DNA of 34,212 bases, from the NCBI GenBank assembly GCA_029556615.1, contig JAKQDD010000068.1:1-34212 (forward strand), written 5' to 3'. Source of the stretch: Verrucomicrobiota bacterium (GTDB taxonomy: Bacteria; Verrucomicrobiota; Verrucomicrobiia; Limisphaerales; J093). The position numbers were made by a program, and so were the translations under genes. Below, in pieces: positions 17,504 to 24,206 of the stretch; position 1 is the first letter of the stretch; each line of letters starts with the position of its first letter. The notes below the pieces were generated by a model that saw only the letters and a list, made by a program, of their open reading frames with translations, had not been told where the DNA came from and made no database searches.

Positions 17504-19219
17504 ATGCACCTGTCCCCACTCGATTCACGAGCGCGCTGCAAGCGCCATGGTCACGCTGACCCATGCCGGGCCCGACCGATTACAGGGCGTCCGCCCAGCC
17601 GGGTCGCCGGCCTCCTGCGATGGGCGATCGCCATCGCCCTCGCGGGCAGCGTCTTGCCCGCGCCGGCCGGAGACCGGATCCACGAAGGCGAGATGGCTGG
17701 TTACCTCTTTGGCCCGGCGGAGAAGGTGCCCGAGGAATTCAACGGCGGCTTCTCGCTCTACGCGGCGGCTTGGCCCCTCGTCGGAACCTACCCCGGCCAC
17801 AGATTCCAAACCGGGCTGTGCGGCACCTGGATGCACCCGCAGTATGAACCGGACCAGAAACCCCAGGGCAAGTGCTACACCGACGTCGAAGGCGGCCTCG
17901 GTTGGTGGCGCGACACGCACTTCCCGACCACCACGCCCAAGTTCATCATGGGCGGCGTGGGACCCAATTTCAAGTGGATCGCCAACGGCCCCGGCTACGG
18001 CGCGGGCACCTGGGAGCAACCGCGCGGCAAGTACGGCGTCGCGCAGCTCAGCCCCTGGCTGCTGTTTCCGCTCGACGGACTGAACTTGAAACAAGGCACC
18101 CGCGGCGAGCTCTTTGGCTACGGCTATCTCCCGCTGCCGCTTACCGATCCCAAAGCCACCACCGGAGGCAAAAACGTCCCCACCGGTAATCACTGCTGGA
18201 CGCTGTTCCTCAATACCGCCAATTTCAAAGGGCCGGTGGCCTTCTTCACGCCCTTCTTCTGGTCTCAGGCAACTCTCGAGAACCCGGAATGGGCCGGGCT
18301 AATGCTGGATTCCCGTCCCGTCGGACCGAACAAGGCCATTCAGATGGAGACCCAGCACGTCCCGGCCATTGTGAGCACAAGCGCGGTCGGCCGGGTTTAC
18401 GCCCGCGTCGCGGCCACGTCGTTTCCCATCGGCCCCGAGGGCTACTCGATCGTGCTGCACCGGATCACGGCCTACAGGAAAGCGGCGCTCTGGGACGACG
18501 TGAAACGGTGGTTCGATGGCGGCGCTGCGTCCACAGGCCTGATCAAGGCCGAGGCGTCCGCGGTGCATGCGTTCCGCCAGGGCGGCGGGTCCAGTTGGAG
18601 CATCTATCCTCCCCATGCTCCGCGCGAAGAGAGGGCGCCCCTTGCCTGGAAATCCTTCGCAACGCCGTTCACGCCCGATCCCATCACGTTCGGTTATCGC
18701 TGGAACGAGCAATGGACACGGAAGAACGGGCCGCTCGTCACCTTGCCCGAGTACTACCGGCTCGATGCGGACGGCCAGAAGCCCCAGTGGTCTCCGGTTT
18801 CGCCCCACGACGTGCCGGAGGAACTCGGCCTCACGCAGTACCGCTTTGAAACCCCTGCAGAAAAGCCGCAAGAATCCCGCACCACCCCGGACGACCCCGC
18901 CAGCTGCTGGAAGAAGCCCGGGCCCGCCGCCGGCCCGTTCAAAGCGCGCCTCGGCGATGGCAGCGTGGTGACCTACTCCTGGTATCGTTTCGCGGATCAG
19001 CCCGCGATGCTCAATGCCGACCTCACCCCCGAGGAGCGCGAAATCGTGCAGGCGCGCGTCGAGAAACTGCATCGCACATGGACCCAGGATCGCACCTACC
19101 TCCCCCCGCCGGACCGGGGCCGACTCGCGGACCTGGACCCTGCGTTGATTGTCACACCGCCCCGCGGCTTGGAGGTCGGCTACGTGCCCATTGCCACACG
19201 GCAGGCAGCGCCGGAATAG
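17504..19219 (+). CDS. Secreted stand-alone copy of the unrecognised domain
   Basis: The product has 571 residues. A long basic N-terminus leads to a hydrophobic signal (VAGLLRWAIAIALAGSVLPA, about residues 34-53). From Gly62 to the end the protein is the domain found in the C-terminal half of the 2205-5027 fusion: GEMAGYLFGPAEKVPEE, FQTGLCGTWMHPQYEPD, VEGGLGWWRDTHFP, ELFGYGYLPLPL, LGDGSVVTYSWYRFADQP, DPALIVTPPRGLEVGYVPIA. The domain matches no family I know. It is aromatic-rich and has several invariant acidic residues shared with the divergent copy at 5037. ATG 17504 is used; a TTG at 17471 is in frame but unlikely. A SASA esterase gene follows 109 bases downstream. Confidence 0.82.
   Translation: MHLSPLDSRARCKRHGHADPCRARPITGRPPSRVAGLLRWAIAIALAGSVLPAPAGDRIHEGEMAGYLFGPAEKVPEEFNGGFSLYAAAWPLVGTYPGHRFQTGLCGTWMHPQYEPDQKPQGKCYTDVEGGLGWWRDTHFPTTTPKFIMGGVGPNFKWIANGPGYGAGTWEQPRGKYGVAQLSPWLLFPLDGLNLKQGTRGELFGYGYLPLPLTDPKATTGGKNVPTGNHCWTLFLNTANFKGPVAFFTPFFWSQATLENPEWAGLMLDSRPVGPNKAIQMETQHVPAIVSTSAVGRVYARVAATSFPIGPEGYSIVLHRITAYRKAALWDDVKRWFDGGAASTGLIKAEASAVHAFRQGGGSSWSIYPPHAPREERAPLAWKSFATPFTPDPITFGYRWNEQWTRKNGPLVTLPEYYRLDADGQKPQWSPVSPHDVPEELGLTQYRFETPAEKPQESRTTPDDPASCWKKPGPAAGPFKARLGDGSVVTYSWYRFADQPAMLNADLTPEEREIVQARVEKLHRTWTQDRTYLPPPDRGRLADLDPALIVTPPRGLEVGYVPIATRQAAPE
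17687..19204 (+). repeat. Long direct duplication, copy 2 (partner 3468-4985)
   Basis: This has the same 1518-base length as its partner 14.2 kb upstream, with no gap. In this copy the codon third positions are more often G or C by eye. The signal-peptide region before 17687 is not shared with the fusion gene, and neither is the sequence after 19204. Confidence 0.85.
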
Positions 19220-19269
19220 CCATCGAAGCAATGCTGCCGTCTCGAATGCAGGGACGATGGACGGTGGAT

Positions 19270-19292
19270 GCCGGCGTCCGCAGAGCGCCGGC
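19270..19292 (+). other. Hairpin between the unknown-domain gene and the SASA gene
   Basis: GCCGGCG and CGCCGGC form a perfect 7-bp stem around a 9-base loop. It lies 51 bases after the upstream stop and 37 bases before the next ATG. There is no T-run, so an intrinsic terminator is not well supported; it may be an RNA-stability or attenuation element. Confidence 0.35.
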
Positions 19293-19328
19293 AGCGCGGT
19301 TCGATGGGCTAACACGCGAGAAAATGCT

Positions 19329-21287
19329 ATGAATACGAAACTGAGATCGCGGCTGACGGGCGTCCTGCTGATGACGGGCATCGCCGTGCTGGTGGCGGGC
19401 GCGGCGGAGCATAAGGCCCTGCCGAAGGAGGACGTGGTCGAAGTCCCCGCCATCGGTCCGGCCTTGTGCGTCGCCAACGTCTTTCAGTCGAACATGGTCC
19501 TGCAGCGCGACAAACCGCTGAACCTCTGGGGTTGGGCCGAACCGGGCGAGGAGATCACCGTGTCCTTCGCCGGCGAACAGGCCCGGGCCACCGCGGCGGC
19601 CGATCGGACCTGGGAGCTGACGCTCAAACCGGTCCCCGCCCACAACGCCCCGCAGACCATGACGATCAGGGGAAAGAACGCGACCCTGACGCTGGATAAC
19701 ATCCTCGTCGGCGACGTTTGGGTGCTGGGCGGGCAAAGCAACATGGAGTTCCCCATCAGCAACGTTGACGACGGCGATCTGGAAATCGCCTCGGCCAACT
19801 TCCCGCAGATCCGGCTCCTGACCCTCCCGGCGGGGAAGGGCTTCGCGTCGGTCCGCAGCTTCGAGCGCCTCCACGAGTGGAGCGACTGGTCCGGTCGGCA
19901 CTTCCGCAAGGGCGACTGGGACATCTGCTCACCCGAAACGGTGACGGAGTTTTCCGCGATCGGCTACGTTTTCGGGCGGCGCGTGCACATGGCCTCCGGC
20001 GTGCCGATCGGACTGATCGATGCCTCGATCGGCGGGACCACCCTCGAGACCTGGACCCCCGAGGACGTGCTGCGGACGATCGACGGCCCCGAAACGCGGG
20101 CCATGCTCAAAGACTGGGCCGACCGCATCGCCGCGTTCGATCCACAGGCCGACCTCAAGGCGCGCGCGACCGCCTACGAGAACCGCATGAAGACCCTCCA
20201 GGCCAAGGGAGAGCCCATCCCGGCCGACAGCAAGCCGCCGAGCGATCTGCGCCCGGGCCCGGTTGCCGACCGGAACCGCCCGGGGCATTGTTATGCCGGT
20301 GTGATCCGGCCGCTCCGCGGCCTGGCCGTGGCCGGAGCCCTTTTTCATCAAGGATACAACAACGCGTTCAACGGCTCCGCCGGCGCGCGGATGTACTACC
20401 AGGTGTTCGCAAAGATGATCGCCGCATGGCGGGAAACCTTCGGCGACCCCCGGATGCCGTTCTGTATCCTCTCCCTGTGCACGGACGGCCCGCCGCAGAC
20501 ACGGGAGAACTTCCTGGCACCAATGTACGATGCCGGAATCTACATTCGCGAGGCGCAATACCAGACGTTCTGTGACCTGCGCCGCGCCGGCGACAAGACC
20601 ATCGGCTTCGCCAGTAGCTTCGACCTGCGCAAGGCCTGGTATCATCCCCAGATCAAGATCCCCGTCGGCGAGCGCGCCGCCAAGTGGGCCTTGGCTGCGC
20701 GCTACGGACTCCTCAAAGGCAGGGAGGCCGACGCTTGGTGGCTGCCGCCCACCATCGAAAAGGTCGAAATCGCCGGCAGCACCATGCGGCTGACGATGAG
20801 CACGGACGTCAAGACCCGCGACGACAGCGATGGCCGGATGCTGGGCTTTGCCATCGCCGGCAAGGACCGCCGGTTCTACCCGGCCGAGGTGGATTGGCAC
20901 ACCGACGCCGCCAGGGACGGCGGCAATCGCCCTCAGGTCGACCACAGCATTCTCGTCCTCCGCAGCCGGTTCGTGCCCGAGCCTCTTCACTACCGGTATG
21001 CGTGGGCAAGAAACCCCATGGGCAACCTCGTCAACCCTCGCGGGGTCCCTCTGGCCCCGCAGCGCAGCGACGATTGGATCCTCGAAGAGACCCCGGTGAC
21101 GATCACCCCTCCCAAGCAGATGACGGAAGACGCCGCCGCAAGGTATGTCGCGAATCAGCTTCGCAAGATGCTCGCGCAGGCCGACCTCGAGCGCCGCCTC
21201 AAGGAGGCAGAAGCGACGATCGCTGAGCTCAAACCCGTCCTCGAAAAAACGCAAGCCGGCGAGGAAAGGAAGCGCAGCGCCGATTGA
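19329..21287 (+). CDS. Secreted SASA-family carbohydrate acetylesterase
   Basis: The product has 652 residues. A signal peptide (MNTKLRSRLTGVLLMTGIAV, cleavage near GAA, residue 26) is followed by a beta domain with NMVLQRDKPLNLWGWAEPGE and then the SGNH esterase (PF03629). The nucleophile is Ser137 in VLGGQSNMEFP; Asp432 and His439 (FDLRKAWYHP) look like the rest of the triad. The central motif, usually WYQGESN, reads FHQGYNN here, with Tyr343 in place of Glu. The C-terminal 50 residues form a likely coiled coil (KMLAQADLERRLKEAEATIA). Family members remove O-acetyl groups from sialic acid or from xylan and pectin-type sugars; no sialic-acid genes are near, so a plant or algal polysaccharide is more likely. 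GAGA before ATG 19329 is a plausible ribosome-binding site. It converges with the DUF1080 gene. Confidence 0.85.
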   Translation: MNTKLRSRLTGVLLMTGIAVLVAGAAEHKALPKEDVVEVPAIGPALCVANVFQSNMVLQRDKPLNLWGWAEPGEEITVSFAGEQARATAAADRTWELTLKPVPAHNAPQTMTIRGKNATLTLDNILVGDVWVLGGQSNMEFPISNVDDGDLEIASANFPQIRLLTLPAGKGFASVRSFERLHEWSDWSGRHFRKGDWDICSPETVTEFSAIGYVFGRRVHMASGVPIGLIDASIGGTTLETWTPEDVLRTIDGPETRAMLKDWADRIAAFDPQADLKARATAYENRMKTLQAKGEPIPADSKPPSDLRPGPVADRNRPGHCYAGVIRPLRGLAVAGALFHQGYNNAFNGSAGARMYYQVFAKMIAAWRETFGDPRMPFCILSLCTDGPPQTRENFLAPMYDAGIYIREAQYQTFCDLRRAGDKTIGFASSFDLRKAWYHPQIKIPVGERAAKWALAARYGLLKGREADAWWLPPTIEKVEIAGSTMRLTMSTDVKTRDDSDGRMLGFAIAGKDRRFYPAEVDWHTDAARDGGNRPQVDHSILVLRSRFVPEPLHYRYAWARNPMGNLVNPRGVPLAPQRSDDWILEETPVTITPPKQMTEDAAARYVANQLRKMLAQADLERRLKEAEATIAELKPVLEKTQAGEERKRSAD

Positions 21288-21411
21288 TGCATCGCGCCTC
21301 AAGCGTCGAGGCCGCACTCCCCACGTCAGCGCGATCATGCTGACTGGACGGTCGGACGATCGATGCCCCAGGCCGAAAACGGCATTCGCACCATCCCCCC
21401 GCCCGTGTGCC

Positions 21412-22149
21412 TCACAAGGGGCGAACCCAGATGTTGCGGAAGCGGACGGGGTTCCCGTGGTCCTGGAGGAAGAGGGGTCCCTTATCCGCGATGCCCCGGA
21501 GCGGGGCCGCCGTCGTGGGCTCGCCGCCAACAGAGCTCTGATCCTGGATGAGGACGCCGTTGTGCAGCACCGTGAATGATCCGGCTTTCACGGTGCCGTC
21601 GGCGAGCTTCCGGGGCGCATGAAAGATGATGTCGTACGCCTGCCACTCGCCCGGTCGGCGGCACGCGTTCACCAGCGGCGGGTTGTGCCCATAGAAGGCG
21701 CCGCATTGGCCGTCCGGATAGGTCTTGTTGCCGTAGGAGTCGAGCACCTGGATTTCGTAGCGGCCCATCAGATAGACGCCGCTGTTGCCACGACCCTGTC
21801 CTTCGCCCCGAACGACGGCGGGTGCGGCCCATTCGATGTGCAGTTGACAATCCCCAAACTCCTGTTTCGAGAACAGGCCCCCCTGGGGTGTGGTCTCCAT
21901 GGCGCCGCTCTCGATCCGCCACTGGGGCTCGGCACTCCGCTCACCGCGGAATTGGGACAGGTCCTTGCCATCAAAGAGCACGACGGCATCCGACGGCGGT
22001 CCGCCGATCGGGCCCGGATCGATGACTGGCGGTTCCGGGACGGGGCTCGGGGCATCAGCCCCCTCGAGGGTTCCACCAAGTGCGGCCAGAATCAGGCCGG
22101 CTGCCACCGCGAGTTTGACCGGGTGGCGTTGACACAATGTCGCGCTCAT
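21412..22149 (-). CDS. Secreted DUF1080 (3-keto-disaccharide hydrolase family) protein
   Basis: The product has 245 residues from ATG 22149. The signal peptide (MSATLCQRHPVKLAVAAGLI, then LAALGGTLEGADA) leads to a DUF1080/PF06439 domain at about 54-245. Typical motifs are VLFDGKDLSQF, WRIESGAMET, FSKQEFGDCQLHIEW, GNSGVYLMGRYEIQVLDSY, GEWQAYDIIFHAP and FLQDHGNPVRFRNIWV. The fold is a concanavalin-like jelly roll; some members hydrolyse 3-keto-glucosides, most are untested. A GTG-type opening farther upstream (to 22314) is possible but would place 55 basic, non-signal residues first. A perfect hairpin lies 15 bases before the start. The gene converges with the SASA gene, with a 124-base gap in which no terminator could be recognised. 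Confidence 0.88.
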   Translation of the reverse strand: MSATLCQRHPVKLAVAAGLILAALGGTLEGADAPSPVPEPPVIDPGPIGGPPSDAVVLFDGKDLSQFRGERSAEPQWRIESGAMETTPQGGLFSKQEFGDCQLHIEWAAPAVVRGEGQGRGNSGVYLMGRYEIQVLDSYGNKTYPDGQCGAFYGHNPPLVNACRRPGEWQAYDIIFHAPRKLADGTVKAGSFTVLHNGVLIQDQSSVGGEPTTAAPLRGIADKGPLFLQDHGNPVRFRNIWVRPL

Positions 22150-22163
22150 AAACGGGTAACCGG

Positions 22164-22184
22164 GATCCAGGCGTCGCCTGGATC
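22164..22184 (-). promoter_or_regulatory. Perfect hairpin in the leader of the DUF1080 gene
   Basis: GATCCAGGC and GCCTGGATC make a perfect 9-bp stem with a 3-base loop. It is 14 bases upstream of ATG 22149 on the minus strand, a position where an operator or a translation-blocking hairpin would act. No family of regulators can be named from it. Confidence 0.4.
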
Positions 22185-22408
22185 GTTCCGCGTTGACGGC
22201 CCAGTGTCGCGCGTTCCTGGTTCCCTGACAACGCGCAATTCCATGGGATCCTTCAGGGCCAGTCTGGAATCGTTGCACAGACGCGGAGCTTGATCTGGGC
22301 CGCGCTGGGTTCATGAGTGAACTTCAAGCCCGGGCCGGGCGCGGGCAGCAAGAGGACAATGTGTCTGTCACCTTGTTTGCGGCACCGTTCCTCGGGACTG
22401 GATGCGGC

Positions 22409-22434
22409 ATCGGTCTGAGGCGGCCCCTCGCTAG
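22409..22434 (+). repeat. End fragment of the double-hairpin repeat
   Basis: The last ~26 bases of the repeat (…GGTCTGAGG, then CCTCGCTAG) occur here and share their final CTAG with the first four bases of the full copy at 22431. The rest of this copy is not recognisable in the preceding 100 bases. Confidence 0.5.
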
Positions 22435-22611
22435 AGTCCTCGACTTGTGGAATACGTGGCCAACAGGTCAAGTTTGGCCCCTGCCGTTCCAGGCCTCCCC
22501 ACCTTCCGTCGAGGACTCTACATTAGCGAGGCGTGGAAGAGAGGGTGGGCAGGCACAGCAGGGTCTTCATGAACCTGAGGACTCGACCGGGTCTGAGGCA
22601 CGCCTCGCTAG
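22431..22611 (+). repeat. Double-hairpin dispersed repeat, copy A
   Basis: The 181-base unit has two successive stems. Stem 1 is TAGAGTCCTCGAC (22432-22444) with GTCGAGGACTCTA (22508-22520), 13 bp perfect. Stem 2 is TAGCGAGGCGTG (22524-22535) with CACGCCTCGCTA (22599-22610), 12 bp perfect. Loop 1 carries the core AGGTCAAGTTTGG followed by CTGCCGTTCCA, shared by all full copies. The unit starts and ends with CTAG. It lies in the gap between the DUF1080 gene and the outer-membrane factor gene. I do not know this family. Confidence 0.75.
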
Positions 22612-22700
22612 CCCCTTGTCAGAAAATATCTACCAACAGGTTGTCTCCCTCGGTCCCTCGACTGCGCTCGGGGGAGAGGGAAAGACCGACGCGCGTTGAG

Positions 22701-22732
22701 CACCGGCTCACCGGCTCACCGGCTCACCGGCG
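22701..22732 (+). repeat. Short tandem repeat CACCGGCT
   Basis: Three exact copies of the 8-base unit CACCGGCT and a fourth ending in CG stand 14 bases after the stop codon of the outer-membrane factor gene (downstream on the minus strand). Between this and the repeat ending at 22611 lies a weak TCTCCC/GGGAGA stem (22644-22677) with no T-run; nothing else is visible there. Confidence 0.6.
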
Positions 22733-22745
22733 CACTGGCGCACTC

Positions 22746-24206
22746 TCACGGGTGACCGGCAGCCTGCACGGACGCCGTTGTTGCCGGGTCCTGCCAGCCG
22801 CCGCCCAACGCACGATAAAGGGAGATGACGCTGAGGAGCTCGTTGAGCCGCGCCTGGGCGAGTGAGAGCTCTGCGCTGAAGAGCTCCTGTTCGTTGTAGA
22901 GCACCTCGAGATAGCTGGTCACGCCGCCTTCGTAGCGGGTGTTGGCCAGATCGGCGGCGCCGCGGTGGGCCGCCGTCCGCTCCTCCTGGCGAGCTCGCAA
23001 TTCCCGGGACCGCTGATAGGCCACGAGGCTGTCCGAGACCTCCCGCAAGGCGTTCTGCACGGTCTTCTGGTATTGGGCAAGCGCTTCGTCGAACCGGGCG
23101 CGCGCCAGCTTGAGGTTCCCCCGCAGGGCGCCGCCGGTGAAGATCGGCACCGACACCGAGGGCCCGAACTGCCAGGTCCGCGCCGGAGCGCTGAAGAGGT
23201 CTGAGAGCGCCACGGTCTGGTACCCATAGAGGCCGGTCAGGGTGATGGCGGGGAAGAACGCGGCTTTCGCCTGGCCGATGTCCGCGTTGGCAGCGACCAG
23301 GTTCTGCTCGGCCGTCCGGAGGTCCGGCCGGCGGTCGAGGAGCGACGAGGGCAATCCCGGGGGAACGGTGATGTCCAGGTCCTGGCGCAACAGACCTTGG
23401 CCGCGGGTGATGGGCCCGGGGTTGCGTCCGAGCAGCACACACAGTTCGTGCTCCTGCTGTTCGATGCGGCGATGAGTGTCCGCGATGGCCGCCTCGGCGG
23501 TGGCGACGAGGATCTTCGCCTGATGAACGTCCTGCATCGAGGCCACGCCTCCCTCTTCGCGCGCGACGGTGAGCGCGAACGAGTTGGTGCTCGCCCCGAG
23601 CGTCTGCTGGGCGATCTCGAGTTCGTAATCGAGTTCGAGCAGTTGGAGATAGGCGGTCGCGACCTGGGCAACGAGGGTGGCGCGGACGGTTTGCCGGGCG
23701 GCCTCGGTGGCGAGCAGCTGGGCGCGGGCAGCCTCGTTGGCGCTGCGGATCCGGCCCCACAAATCCAGTTCGTACGCCGGCATCGCGACATAGAGCTCGC
23801 CGTATTCCTTCTGCGGGTTGATGCCGGGAGGGATGGTCGTGGGTCCGCGCTCGGAGGCGCGTTGGGTGACGAGATCCCCGGCTGCGCTCACGGTGGGGTA
23901 GTACTGGGCACGGGCGAGACGCGCGGCAGCCTCGGCCTGAAGGACCCGGGCGGCGGCGATTTTGACGTCCCAACCATGGGTCAGGGCCTCGGTGAGGAGG
24001 ACCTGGAGCTGGGGATCGCGCAGGACCTGCCACCAGCCCAGATCGCCGAGCGATTCGACCGCGGGCGGCCTGGGTGGAGCCGACGCCGCCTGGCGATAGG
24101 CGGCCGGCAGGTCCAGGGCCGGCCGCTGGTACTTGGGTCCGGTGGCACACCCCCCCAGCAGGGCGGCCGCGAGAACCGTGGATGCGGCGAGCGCGGACCG
24201 CGTCAT
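22746..24206 (-). CDS. RND efflux outer-membrane factor lipoprotein (NodT/TolC type)
   Basis: The product has 486 residues. The signal ends in a lipobox, ALLGGC with Cys20, followed by ATGPKYQRPALDLPAAYR, the usual opening of NodT-type outer-membrane factors. Two outer-membrane-efflux repeats (PF02321) follow, with long coiled-coil helices (for example ARVLQAEAAARLARAQYYP, LGRNPGPITRG, LPSSLLDRRPDLRTAEQNL, GGVTSYLEVLYNEQELFSAELSLAQARLNEL). It forms the outer-membrane channel for the pump encoded just upstream. The start codon overlaps the pump stop codon in an ATGA at 24203-24206, indicating translational coupling. Confidence 0.93.
   Translation of the reverse strand: MTRSALAASTVLAAALLGGCATGPKYQRPALDLPAAYRQAASAPPRPPAVESLGDLGWWQVLRDPQLQVLLTEALTHGWDVKIAAARVLQAEAAARLARAQYYPTVSAAGDLVTQRASERGPTTIPPGINPQKEYGELYVAMPAYELDLWGRIRSANEAARAQLLATEAARQTVRATLVAQVATAYLQLLELDYELEIAQQTLGASTNSFALTVAREEGGVASMQDVHQAKILVATAEAAIADTHRRIEQQEHELCVLLGRNPGPITRGQGLLRQDLDITVPPGLPSSLLDRRPDLRTAEQNLVAANADIGQAKAAFFPAITLTGLYGYQTVALSDLFSAPARTWQFGPSVSVPIFTGGALRGNLKLARARFDEALAQYQKTVQNALREVSDSLVAYQRSRELRARQEERTAAHRGAADLANTRYEGGVTSYLEVLYNEQELFSAELSLAQARLNELLSVISLYRALGGGWQDPATTASVQAAGHP

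Noticed and set aside
14920..17541. Long minus-strand reading frame (873 codons) opposite the GH106 fusion
   Set aside because: It is the antisense shadow of a clear gene in GC-rich DNA; its translation is Arg/Gly/His/Val-rich without any domain, and the plus strand has the conserved motifs. The same applies to long frames opposite the SASA genes and the pump.
22643..22680. Intrinsic terminator for the efflux operon
   Set aside because: A TCTCCC/GGGAGA stem is present but the loop is long and there is no T-run on the minus strand; the evidence is too weak for a terminator call.
22313..22699. Short frames across the double-hairpin repeats with similar peptides (HSRVFMNLRT… and QAQQGLHE…)
   Set aside because: The similarity between copies A and C follows from DNA similarity; copy B breaks the frame, and the stems rather than codons are conserved.
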